In this document: positions 1 to 6,167 of the stretch, piece by piece
How the letters are laid out: each line of letters opens with the position of its first letter
Numbering within the stretch: the first letter of the stretch is position 1
Source of the DNA: a virus
Length of the DNA stretch: 30,280 nt
Direction: 5' to 3' (one strand)
IMG/VR virus record: IMGVR_UViG_3300023180_000272
Location: 1 to 30,280 of that record
Made by a program: the position numbers and the translations under genes
The notes under the pieces: model-generated
Seen by the model: only the letters and a program-made list of their open reading frames with translations
The model's database searches: none
What the model was told of the DNA's origin: nothing

Positions 1-40
1 ACATGATTGACCGGGCGCGGGATTTAAGAAAGGAAGGAAG

Positions 41-721
41 ATGATTGATTTTGAAAAACTAAAGCGCCCATTCCGACCCCATGAGATTGAATGGCGGGTT
101 GGCGCGACAAACAAAGATAAAACCAAAGGCATGGCCTTGGCGTATATGGACGCTCGGGCGGTTATGGACCGACTAGACGCAGTTTGTGGACCTGAAAACT
201 GGCAATGCCGCTATGCTCACGCAGGGGAAAAAACGTGCTGTGACTTGGGGATTGTGGTAAATGACACCTGCATTTGGAAGGCAGATGGAGCCGGTGACAC
301 CGATTTTGAGGGCAGTAAGGGCGCGTTTTCAGACGCATTTAAGCGAGCAGCCGTACGTTGGGGGATCGGCAGGTATCTTTACGACATCGACACCCCTTGG
401 GTGCCAATAGAACCAAGAGGGCGCAGTTTTGCGATAACACAGGAGGGTATAACCACGCTGGAAAAGGTTTACCGCGCTGCGATATGGTTTGGGCCTCTGC
501 CCGTAACTAAACTTAAGCAGGCCGCAAAAGATTTTCACAACGCCCTTAACCAATGTTCGACAAGGGATATGCTTGACGAACTACTCAAGGCTAGTGATGA
601 TATTCTCTCTCAATTAGAGGTTGATCTGCCAAATTGGTATTACCCGGTCGGCGACTCGCGGGGCGCACAGGGCGCGATAGAAGACGCTACAGAAAAACTA
701 GCAGCAAAGGATGAAATGTAA
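41..721 (+). CDS. Rad52/Sak-type single-strand annealing protein
   Basis: 226 residues. Phage Rad52-family proteins anneal complementary single strands and pair with a nuclease or SSB in recombination and replication repair. Residues about 30-115 carry the family core: an aromatic and acidic helix (MALAYMDARAVMDRL), a beta region, then the diagnostic stretch GSKGAFSDAFKRAAVRWGIGR at about 91-111. The C-terminal third (about 130-226) is variable and ends in a charged tail. The start is set by AAGGAAGG seven bases upstream of ATG. It is the first gene of the rightward set, and its TAA overlaps the ATG of the HNH gene (TAATG). The neighbours, an SSB-tailed protein and a NinB-like protein, fit a recombination module. 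Family assignment is by motif recognition; activity is inferred. Confidence 0.87.
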   Translation: MIDFEKLKRPFRPHEIEWRVGATNKDKTKGMALAYMDARAVMDRLDAVCGPENWQCRYAHAGEKTCCDLGIVVNDTCIWKADGAGDTDFEGSKGAFSDAFKRAAVRWGIGRYLYDIDTPWVPIEPRGRSFAITQEGITTLEKVYRAAIWFGPLPVTKLKQAAKDFHNALNQCSTRDMLDELLKASDDILSQLEVDLPNWYYPVGDSRGAQGAIEDATEKLAAKDEM

Positions 722-1278
722 TGGCATATGAAGCAAAGCCGGGGCTGAACCTGAGAACGCTTGGTGGGTGTAAACCAAAGCCAGCCGATGTTAGGTTCCA
801 TAAATCTTATGTAAAAGACAAGTCCTCGGGCTGTTGGTTGTGGGCCGGATCATTGAGGGGCAACGGGTACGGGCGGATTAAAGTGAACGGCCGCGCGGTG
901 GTTGCGAGCCGGTATTCATGGGAATTGCATTATGGCCCCATCCCAGACGGCCTTCTTATTTGCCACACCTGCGATAAGCCGTCATGCGTCAACCCAGAGC
1001 ACCTATTTGTTGGGACACAAAAAGACAATATGGCCGATTGCATAAGAAAGGGTCGGTTCGTGAATAATTCGTCCAATCCAATGTTCCAGAAAAACATTGG
1101 GAGGCCCGGCGAGGAAAATATTTTCGCCAAGTTAAACTCAGGGCAAGTTGTAAAAATACTAGCCGACACACGCAAATATGTAGAAATCGCGGCGGACTAT
1201 AACACTACCCCAGAAAATATCAGCTTTATTAAACGCCGCTTAACCTGGAAAAATGTGGAGATTAAAAATGCCATTTGA
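721..1278 (+). CDS. HNH endonuclease (HNH_3 type) with C-terminal HTH
   Basis: 185 residues. Free-standing HNH proteins of this kind are homing-type or nicking endonucleases that spread in phage genomes. The N-terminal half has GCWLWAGSLRGNGYGRI (about 37-53), then the HNH ββα-metal core ICHTCDKPSCVNPEHLFVGT at about 80-99, with paired cysteines and the NPEHL histidine. A C-terminal segment (about 128-180, AKLNSGQVVKIL ... IAADYNTTPENISFIKRRLTW) looks like the helix-turn-helix often attached to this family. The gene is wedged between the Rad52 gene (TAATG overlap) and the next gene (11-base overlap), so it sits in the operon without extra sequence. It is more likely a mobile passenger than an essential phage gene. 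Confidence 0.85.
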   Translation: MAYEAKPGLNLRTLGGCKPKPADVRFHKSYVKDKSSGCWLWAGSLRGNGYGRIKVNGRAVVASRYSWELHYGPIPDGLLICHTCDKPSCVNPEHLFVGTQKDNMADCIRKGRFVNNSSNPMFQKNIGRPGEENIFAKLNSGQVVKILADTRKYVEIAADYNTTPENISFIKRRLTWKNVEIKNAI

Positions 1279-1558
1279 GCCCCTGCCTGGATCAGGCGCA
1301 CTATTCAAGAACGACAAGCAGGGCAACGAAAAGCGCCCTGACGCAACGGGTTACGTTATAGCCCACCGGGATATTAAATCCGGCGAGAAGCTAAACCTTG
1401 CAGCATGGACAAAAGAAAGTGCGCGGGGGAAATTCCAATCAGTCCGAATGTCCGATATTCGCGGGGCGTCTGAGTCTGAACAAGATTCTGCCACACGGCA
1501 AGATTCGGCCCCGAATGTGCCAAATAGCGATGATTTGGATGACTCTATCCCATTCTAG
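1268..1558 (+). CDS. Small protein with SSB-like acidic tail
   Basis: 96 residues starting at ATG 1268. GGAG at 1257-1260 gives good spacing; an in-frame ATG at 1253 has no such site. The N-terminal part (GSGALFKNDKQGNEKRPDATG) resembles small phage proteins with a 'GSG-LFKN-K' opening and a short beta-rich core ending near KFQSVRMSDIRG. The last residues are NSDDLDDSIPF: a disordered acidic tail ending in Pro-Phe, like the C-terminal tip of bacterial SSB (DDDIPF), which binds RecO, ExoI, PriA and others. No full-length OB-fold SSB is recognisable. The role, a single-strand-binding or SSB-mimic protein in the recombination module, is inferred from the tail and from its place between Rad52 and NinB-like genes. 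Confidence 0.65.
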   Translation: MPFEPLPGSGALFKNDKQGNEKRPDATGYVIAHRDIKSGEKLNLAAWTKESARGKFQSVRMSDIRGASESEQDSATRQDSAPNVPNSDDLDDSIPF

Positions 1559-1649
1559 CGAGGGACCGCCAAGCCCTTCGGCGCGGCTATTAACGGCATG
1601 AAAGACGAAAGGCGAGTGTTAAGGGAATTGTTCACTTTGAGGGTGATTT

Positions 1650-1675
1650 AGCCGCCGCTAACGCGCCGGGCGGCT
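1650..1675 (+). other. Hairpin ahead of NinB-like gene
   Basis: AGCCGCC at 1650-1656 and GGCGGCT at 1669-1675 form a perfect 7-bp stem with a 12-base loop in the 133-base gap between the SSB-tailed gene and the NinB-like gene. No run of U follows, so it does not look like an intrinsic terminator. It could stabilise or space the mRNA. The rest of the gap holds only the ribosome-binding site AAAGGAAA before ATG 1692. Confidence 0.35.
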
Positions 1676-1691
1676 GGCGAAAGGAAACGAA

Positions 1692-2126
1692 ATGACAAGC
1701 CGAATTATCACAACGGAACATGATAGAGAAATGCTCTTTTCCTTTTTAAAGGAAAATAGCCTACCGTTTACCGTGACGATAACAAAGGGGCGGAAGCGTA
1801 GTGTTGAACAGAACGCCCTTCAGAGAAAGTGGACCCAAGAAATAGCGGAACAGCTTGGAGACCAAAAGCCGGAAGAAATCAGGGCTTATAATAAATTAAC
1901 AATCGGCGTCCCAATTTTACGCGAAGAAAATGATGGTTTTCGGGAAAAGTATGATAAAATAATTAAGCCGCTACCATACGAATACAAGATGAATATGATG
2001 GCGGAACCGCTAGATTTCCCGGTTACTAGGTTGATGACAATGAAGCAGAAAAAAAGATACCTAGACGAATTGGTTAGGCACTGGTCAGAAAAGGGAATCC
2101 TTTTAACAATGCCGGAGTCATCGTAA
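1692..2126 (+). CDS. NinB/Orf-like recombination mediator
   Basis: 144 residues. Lambda Orf (NinB) binds DNA and SSB and helps load recombinase or annealing proteins, supplying RecFOR-like function. The diagnostic part is the N-terminal TITKGRKRSVEQNALQRKWTQE (about 29-50), the 'RS-x-x-QN-x-x-W' pattern of NinB proteins. A middle region follows with a conserved-looking helix and a C-terminal segment LTMKQKKRYLDELVRHW-EKGILL (about 112-138). Length matches lambda NinB (about 146). The start has AAAGGAAA upstream. Together with Rad52 and the SSB-tailed protein it forms a compact recombination set. Confidence 0.72.
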   Translation: MTSRIITTEHDREMLFSFLKENSLPFTVTITKGRKRSVEQNALQRKWTQEIAEQLGDQKPEEIRAYNKLTIGVPILREENDGFREKYDKIIKPLPYEYKMNMMAEPLDFPVTRLMTMKQKKRYLDELVRHWSEKGILLTMPESS

Positions 2127-2171
2127 TATGCAAATGTCCCCCATACGCGATAGCGAGACAGGAGAAAAACC

Positions 2172-2423
2172 ATGAGTAAATACGATACTTTTTTTACGTT
2201 TCTTGAAAACGCCGCAGAACAAGGCCACGAAATCCGGCTGGTCCCGATGATTAGCAAGGACGGCGATGTCGAGTTTTATGCACACCACCAAGACCACGAC
2301 AGCAACACATTTGACGGTTGTATTGAGCCTGACGATCTTGCCGTGCGCCTAATGACGCGGGGAGCGCAAGGGCGCCGTGGGCCGTATGGTTTTTCACATG
2401 ATGGGCGCGATTGCTCAATTTGA
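2172..2423 (+). CDS. Hypothetical protein, C-terminus runs into resolvase remnant
   Basis: 83 residues, not recognised. The start is well supported by AGGAG just upstream of ATG 2172. Residues 1-62 look like a small soluble protein, acidic and with several His residues (EFYAHHQDHDSNTFDGCIEPDD). The last 20 or so (RGAQGRRGPYGFSHDGRD) are an out-of-frame reading of the serine-resolvase fragment that begins near 2377, so the original C-terminus was probably lost when that fragment was joined on. Function unknown. Confidence 0.5.
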   Translation: MSKYDTFFTFLENAAEQGHEIRLVPMISKDGDVEFYAHHQDHDSNTFDGCIEPDDLAVRLMTRGAQGRRGPYGFSHDGRDCSI

Positions 2424-2670
2424 ACGTGACCTGATTTCAGAGCGCACCAAGGCAGGTTTGAAAGCTGCAAGGGCGCGAGGCCATAGAGGAGGCCGGAAGC
2501 CTAAACTTGGGCCTAAGCAAATAAGGGCCGCTAAGGCCATGCTTGGCGATCCTACCGTTACCATGCAAGAGGTGGCCGACACGCTCAAGGTGAGTCGCGA
2601 AGCCATCGCTGCAATTCTTGTCTGGCCTGTCGTATTGATAATTTTGGCCTGGAAACAGGCTATTCGCTGA
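2377..2670 (+). pseudogene. Serine resolvase/invertase C-terminal fragment
   Basis: 97 codons from GTG 2377 (AAGGG lies four bases upstream). The sequence GRMVFHMMGAIAQFERDLIS followed by ERTKAGLKAARARG is the long E-helix of Tn3/Hin-type serine recombinases. GGRKPKLGPKQIRAAKAML and VTMQEVADTLKVSRE are the start of the HTH DNA-binding domain. The whole catalytic domain with its active-site serine is missing: two stops (TAA, TGA at 2350-2355) lie just upstream in this frame. After SREA, where the recognition helix should continue, the frame enters a hydrophobic stretch (AIAAILVWPVVLIILAW) unrelated to resolvases. It is a remnant or junction product. If translated it would be a catalytically dead protein with an incomplete HTH and a possible membrane helix. 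Confidence 0.75.
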
Positions 2671-2684
2671 GGAGCGTTTTAGCC
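2658..2684. terminator. Imperfect hairpin at convergent gene ends
   Basis: GGCTA (2658-2662) pairs with TAGCC (2680-2684), and inside it CGCT (2665-2668) pairs with AGCG (2673-2676) around a GAGG loop, with an internal TT/TTT bubble. It lies exactly where the rightward resolvase fragment (stop at 2670) meets the leftward lipase (stop at 2679-2681). There is no good U-run on either strand outside the stem. A bidirectional termination role is plausible from position only. Confidence 0.3.
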
Positions 2685-3329
2685 CGGAACACCCGTTATA
2701 TATTTCTCAATGGCGTGGTCGGTCCAATCCCATAAAACAGGGATTCCCCTGTCGCCTAGTTGCGTCCCATCCCGATCATGGGAATACCAAAGGATTAACT
2801 TCCCCGAATAGGTCGCAGGGGGGATTGTAGGAACGGGGTCAGCCCCGTTTATGTACCTATGCCCCGGAATATCCTTAACCCACCCTCTAAGGCCCTTATA
2901 TCCGACCCTGGGAGCGCCAAAAGTGGTCAATCGGTCTACGGGGCAGCCGACTTGCTTGGAATAAGCCGCTGAAAGGACAGCTAAGGCCCCGCCAAGAGAA
3001 TGACCGGCTAGAATCACACAATAGCCTTCTTCCTTATATTTCCTGATTTCCTTCCAGACATAAGCCCAAACAGACCGCGCAGCCTTTCTGAAACCCGCGT
3101 GGGTCCAGCAATTTAAATGCTTGGAATAGGAAGGATAGGCTTTAAGGTCTGTAAAAACATCTTTCCAGGAAAAATTGCCTTCCGTGACCTCCGTACCCCT
3201 GAATGTAATCAGCGCGATTTTTTCCGCTGCAATATCGACGGAATAAACCTCAGTATCCGTTTCATCATCCCGATAGGTGTGGGAGTGATACCCAAGCCCA
3301 ACGTGTCGCGCTATTTCGTTGTCATTCAT
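2679..3329 (-). CDS. Class 3 (alpha/beta-hydrolase) lipase
   Basis: 216 residues from ATG 3329; the frame is open a few codons further but only with TTG. Lipase_3 enzymes hydrolyse acylglycerol or phospholipid esters. The order of motifs is complete: a strand plus oxyanion region ALITFRGTE (about 40-47), the nucleophile elbow LAGHSLGGALA with Ser111, FGAPRVG (about 136-142), the acid NGADPVPTIPP with Asp164, and the base WTDHAIEKY with His205. There is no signal peptide or membrane segment, so it would stay cytoplasmic until a holin opens the membrane. It is the last leftward gene, after the M15 endolysin and a 63-residue protein. A lysis role on the outer or inner membrane is inferred from position. 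The upstream terminator may lower its expression. Confidence 0.88.
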   Translation of the reverse strand: MNDNEIARHVGLGYHSHTYRDDETDTEVYSVDIAAEKIALITFRGTEVTEGNFSWKDVFTDLKAYPSYSKHLNCWTHAGFRKAARSVWAYVWKEIRKYKEEGYCVILAGHSLGGALAVLSAAYSKQVGCPVDRLTTFGAPRVGYKGLRGWVKDIPGHRYINGADPVPTIPPATYSGKLILWYSHDRDGTQLGDRGIPVLWDWTDHAIEKYITGVPG

Positions 3330-3336
3330 AGGCAAC

Positions 3337-3362
3337 AAAAAAGGCCAGCCAAAAGGCCAGCC
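3337..3362 (-). terminator. Intrinsic terminator just before lipase
   Basis: Read leftward, GGCUGGCC (3362-3355), loop UUUU, GGCUGGCC (3350-3343) folds into an 8-bp stem using two G-U pairs, followed by six U (3342-3337). It lies in the gap between the 63-residue gene and the lipase ATG at 3329, so it should cut lipase expression unless read through. No promoter is visible between it and the lipase. Confidence 0.6.
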
Positions 3363-3395
3363 CTAAAAATAGTATATGCCATGTTTTTATACGCT

Positions 3396-3587
3396 TCATT
3401 TTAACAGACTGATAAGCCCCTCCAATACCTTAATCATATCCGCCTTATCGACACCGAAATAAGCCCCGGCTGCCATAGCGAGATACCCCATAACATTTGT
3501 TTCGCCGGGTTTCTTCTGAGCGTATTGAGCCACAAAAGCGGCACCCTTCCCAACGACTTTCGGTAAAAAACCAAACAATGCTTTCAT
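3396..3587 (-). CDS. Small hypothetical protein in lysis region
   Basis: 63 residues, not recognised. ATG 3587 directly follows the TAG of the endolysin gene and has a near-perfect ribosome site, AAGGAG, six bases upstream within the end of that gene. It is amphipathic, with a moderately hydrophobic stretch NVMGYLAMAAGAYFGV (about 31-46), Lys/Gly-rich flanks and a C-terminal amphipathic helix (MIKVLEGLISLLK). It is too short and too weakly hydrophobic to call a holin with confidence, though a pinholin or accessory lysis role is possible. An intrinsic terminator follows it. Confidence 0.6.
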   Translation of the reverse strand: MKALFGFLPKVVGKGAAFVAQYAQKKPGETNVMGYLAMAAGAYFGVDKADMIKVLEGLISLLK

Positions 3588-3899
3588 CTAAAACTCCTTT
3601 TTAGGGTCTAGTTCTATGTGTAAATGATTGCCTTCGTCAATAACATCAAAAGCCGGACCTAGCGATGTTCTGATTAAGTCCAGAAGACTGGCACGATCCA
3701 CCCCCGATGGTAGGTTTTTCGTTCTAGCATCAAAAGCTAAACCGCAATAATGCAGCGAATTAGGGCTGTGCCGCCCTTCCGACCCTGACGTAATAACCAA
3801 TTCCGCGCCGTATTTCTTGTAAGCATCATCAACAATAACCATCGCCGTGGCTATTGGCGGCTGAATACCAAAAATTCTCACGCCCGGTTTTATCTTCAT
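3588..3899 (-). CDS. Endolysin, M15-type zinc D-Ala-D-Ala peptidase
   Basis: 103 residues from ATG 3899, whose bases overlap the previous stop (ATGA). Peptidase M15 enzymes cleave peptidoglycan cross-bridges. The signature SLHYCGLAFD supplies His50 and Asp57, preceded by ITSGSEGRHS (about 37-45), and NHLHIELD supplies His94, giving the H/D/H zinc site. It is a single-domain enzyme without signal peptide or cell-wall-binding module, shorter than many M15 endolysins but with all metal ligands present. It therefore depends on a holin for release. It lies between a membrane-anchored small protein and the 63-residue gene in a coupled run, which supports a lysis cassette. Confidence 0.85.
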   Translation of the reverse strand: MKIKPGVRIFGIQPPIATAMVIVDDAYKKYGAELVITSGSEGRHSPNSLHYCGLAFDARTKNLPSGVDRASLLDLIRTSLGPAFDVIDEGNHLHIELDPKKEF

Positions 3900-4180
3900 T
3901 TTGAGCAACCCTTTCCCGCAAAGCCTAATTCCTTGGATAATCTGCAATAAATAACCATATCACTCGGCGATAATCCCTTAGTTTTCCTGCGCTGGTCTAG
4001 TATCTGCCATTGAATCAGTTGGACACCCTGTTGATTAGCGGAAACAACGGTTTCAAGCTTATTTAACTCTCGCACCATAACAGGCCGGACGCCCATATAA
4101 TCTGTTGCTGCATAAACAGCCGTCACACACGCAACAATAGCGCCCGGTATACCAAGCCAGTAAAGAAGGCTATTTTTCAC
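3896..4180 (-). CDS. Single-pass membrane protein, spanin- or holin-like candidate
   Basis: 94 residues, GTG start at 4180 inside the end of the preceding gene, with GGAG seven bases upstream. A charged N-terminus (MKN) is followed by one hydrophobic segment (LLYWLGIPGAIVACVTAVYAA, about 5-25, given here in part). A helical hydrophilic region then follows (VRELNKLETVVSANQQ and onward) and a C-terminal motif LSPSDMVIYCRLSKELGF common in small phage proteins. The topology, N-in with a periplasmic helical domain directly upstream of the endolysin, fits an inner-membrane spanin or an accessory holin. No outer-membrane lipoprotein partner is visible in another frame. Function is inferred from topology and place. 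Confidence 0.6.
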   Translation of the reverse strand: MKNSLLYWLGIPGAIVACVTAVYAATDYMGVRPVMVRELNKLETVVSANQQGVQLIQWQILDQRRKTKGLSPSDMVIYCRLSKELGFAGKGCSK

Positions 4181-4346
4181 GCCTCATCTCCGCCATCATA
4201 ACAGACGTATCAACGACCAATTTATTCCATTTTTCAGGGGAAATCGTGAAAGAAACGCTACCGCCGTCATGGTCAACAACCACACGAACCTTGCCGGTTT
4301 CCGGCAAATAAAAAACCTCTATTTTTCTCGATTCATTCATCTTCAT
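4170..4346 (-). CDS. Small hypothetical protein
   Basis: 58 residues if started at ATG 4346; an ATG two codons later (4340) is equally possible, and both overlap the end of the previous gene (stop at 4333). Composition suggests a small all-beta fold followed by a helix: KIEVFYLPETGKVRVVVDHD, then SVSFTISPEKWNKLV and a C-terminal helix. Not recognised. It belongs to the overlapping string of small genes between the metallophosphoesterase and the endolysin. Confidence 0.55.
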   Translation of the reverse strand: MKMNESRKIEVFYLPETGKVRVVVDHDGGSVSFTISPEKWNKLVVDTSVMMAEMRREK

Positions 4347-4605
4347 CAATAACCCCGGCAGCAAGGGCCGAATATCCGGCTTTGTCAACAAAGTGGTCCT
4401 TAATTGGCTTGCCTGATTTAATTCTGGCCGTCTTCACAAGGTCCATAATCATGCAAACATCTACCGGCGTTACCTCCACACCCAAATAAGCAGAAATTAA
4501 CTTTGCCTGTAAATCGAAACACTCTCTAAAGCTGCCGTGTGTTTCGTGCCTATCGCCGTAAATAGCCGATGTCGCATTATTAAGAATTATTTTTGGCTCA
4601 ATCAT
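4333..4605 (-). CDS. DUF6378-like small phage protein
   Basis: 90 residues, ATG 4605 overlapping the stop of the metallophosphoesterase gene (ATGA). The sequence has the pattern of a small phage family related to DUF6378: an N-terminal YGDRHETHGSFRECFDLQAK (about 16-35), a helix around YLGVEVTPVDVCMIMDLVKTARI (given in part), and KDHFVDKAGYSALAAG (about 69-84) with charged and aromatic positions that look catalytic or ligand-binding. No biochemical role is known to me. Its occurrence beside nucleic-acid genes in phages suggests a metabolic or regulatory accessory. Confidence 0.6.
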   Translation of the reverse strand: MIEPKIILNNATSAIYGDRHETHGSFRECFDLQAKLISAYLGVEVTPVDVCMIMDLVKTARIKSGKPIKDHFVDKAGYSALAAGVIDEDE

Positions 4606-5552
4606 ACGTCAATCAACTCCCCGCGAAACGCTATCTTATCGCCATAAACGTGGGCTAATTCAGGCGGCAGCAATTTCCCATCCTTGAACGTAAGAACAGC
4701 AAACCCCGATTGCCAATCCGTTGGGTTGTCTTCGGTGTAATTCACAAACTGAGGCCCGAAGTTATCCGCCAACGTACCACACTCAACGCCATACCTTACA
4801 CCATTATAATCATGGAACGGCCTCACTAAAAGCCTATGCACATGACCCGTGACAATGGTTTTCCCTGATTTTACGACATTATTAAATGCGGCATGTTCCC
4901 CGCCCTTATATCTGTGCTTTATAATTACCTCGTCATTGATCCACACAGACCAACAAGGCGCAAAGTCCGGGAAGTGGTCTTGCAAATGAACGCCCCGAAC
5001 CTTTTCAAATTCACTCGCAACCGTAGCTAATCGCGTTTCAAACCGCGCGTCATGGTTTCCAAGCGGCCACATAAAATCAGCATCAGGAGCGGCTCTTTTG
5101 ATTTCGTTCAACCTCTTGCGAACGGTTTCTAATTCGTCATGTACTGACGGCACATCTTCCCAACCGATCTTAGGATGGCGGGATATACTCGCCCCGTCAA
5201 ACTCATCCCCGTTTTTTATAACAATTCGAGGTTTTAGTTTCTTACATAAGACCACAAAGCCCTTATGCGCCGGAGTAATAAGGTCCGGCCAATAGTGTGA
5301 ATCAGACCCTACAAGGACAACACCATTCTCTATCGTGGCCTGTATTCTTTGTGGATATTCTGTGGGGATGCAGATTTCTGATAAATCAGACTTTTCTTGA
5401 GGGGAGGGGAGTTTAACCCCCAATCTTTCCTCGATCTTTCGCCGCCGCCTGTATACACTTCGCACAGAACAATCTAACTGCTCAGACGTTCTTGCGGGGC
5501 CGATTGTCGTAATTAGTTCAATAAAACGCTTTTCATCACACTTGGCCTTCAT
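4602..5552 (-). CDS. Metallophosphoesterase with N-terminal HTH
   Basis: 316 residues, ATG 5552 with GGAG seven bases upstream. Residues 7-45 form a helix-turn-helix (ELITTIGPARTSEQL followed by CSVRSVYRRRRKIEERLG). Residues 78-300 are a calcineurin-like phosphoesterase with two-metal motifs: GSDSH (82-86), KNGDEFDGASISRH (113-126), PLGNHDARFETR (163-174) and TGHVHR (235-240). The family hydrolyses phosphomonoesters or diesters, including nucleotides or nucleic acid. The attached HTH points to a DNA substrate or autoregulation. It lies between small genes of the lysis region with overlap at its end. The domain calls are firm; the substrate is unknown. Confidence 0.85.
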   Translation of the reverse strand: MKAKCDEKRFIELITTIGPARTSEQLDCSVRSVYRRRRKIEERLGVKLPSPQEKSDLSEICIPTEYPQRIQATIENGVVLVGSDSHYWPDLITPAHKGFVVLCKKLKPRIVIKNGDEFDGASISRHPKIGWEDVPSVHDELETVRKRLNEIKRAAPDADFMWPLGNHDARFETRLATVASEFEKVRGVHLQDHFPDFAPCWSVWINDEVIIKHRYKGGEHAAFNNVVKSGKTIVTGHVHRLLVRPFHDYNGVRYGVECGTLADNFGPQFVNYTEDNPTDWQSGFAVLTFKDGKLLPPELAHVYGDKIAFRGELIDV

Positions 5553-5570
5553 ACGGAGACTCCAAGTTGT

Positions 5571-5789
5571 TTACTTAACCTTTTGAAGTTTCGGCTTTTC
5601 TTCACCCTTAATATACATTTCTATGGATCTTGCAACACTTAATGTGTCTTCCGAACCCGTACCCATTAAGACGGTTGCGGCATAAATACACAAAATCCGC
5701 CTAGCTTCATCGGGCCTAACGCTGTTTGTGTATAAGTATCCGGTAAGGTGAGATGGGAAGAAGCTGCCGTCTTCTTCTTCCTCATCCAT
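5571..5789 (-). CDS. Small acidic hypothetical protein
   Basis: 72 residues from ATG 5789, overlapping the TGA of the upstream gene (TGATG). It opens with an acidic run (MDEEEEDG) and continues with helical segments (DEARRILCIYAATVLMG and EDTLSVARSIEMYIKGEEK) ending in a Lys-rich tail. Not recognised. Translational coupling to the signal-peptide protein is likely from the overlap. Confidence 0.5.
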   Translation of the reverse strand: MDEEEEDGSFFPSHLTGYLYTNSVRPDEARRILCIYAATVLMGTGSEDTLSVARSIEMYIKGEEKPKLQKVK

Positions 5790-6127
5790 CAAACTGGGTC
5801 CTTTTCCTCGCGCGGAAACAAGGCGTAAAACTCTTGCGCCCCCTGGATATTCCAGACTTCAATGTCGCCCTGATTCTTACGGGTAAAAAGCCGATCACCG
5901 ATTATTGCTGTGATCGGGGCTTGCGAAAATCCGCACATTTCACGGCGGACAAAGGTTATTATTGTTTTTTCTAAAGCGCCATCATCTTCATCGTGCGCCT
6001 TCGCTATCGTGACCGCTGCACCTAAATCCTTGCAGAAAAAATGAAACGTCACCATATCGCCACGTTCAAAAGCGTGAACCGGGGGCGAAAGAAAAGCACA
6101 AAGAACCACAGCGAATAGATAGCGCAT
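5789..6127 (-). CDS. Small secreted/periplasmic protein
   Basis: 112 residues from ATG 6127. GGGGG lies five bases upstream; earlier in-frame ATGs lack a ribosome site. The N-terminus MRYLFAVVLCAFLSPPVHA is a clear type I signal peptide with likely cleavage after VHA. The mature part of about 93 residues is beta-rich with two cysteines (FFCKDLG and REMCGF), which could form a disulphide in the periplasm. No family recognised. A phage-encoded exported protein between the holin candidate and the endolysin could act at the envelope during lysis or superinfection exclusion; this is inference. Confidence 0.65.
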   Translation of the reverse strand: MRYLFAVVLCAFLSPPVHAFERGDMVTFHFFCKDLGAAVTIAKAHDEDDGALEKTIITFVRREMCGFSQAPITAIIGDRLFTRKNQGDIEVWNIQGAQEFYALFPREEKDPV

Positions 6128-6167
6128 AAATACCCCCATTAAAAAACTTAACATCGCTGTCAGGTAA

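Noticed and set aside
1-40. Possible end of a rightward gene or an early promoter before the Rad52 gene
   Set aside because: Too little sequence; only the ribosome site AAGGAAGG can be supported.
1600-1651. 17-codon frame between the SSB-tailed and NinB-like genes
   Set aside because: Too short, no ribosome site, no sign of conservation.
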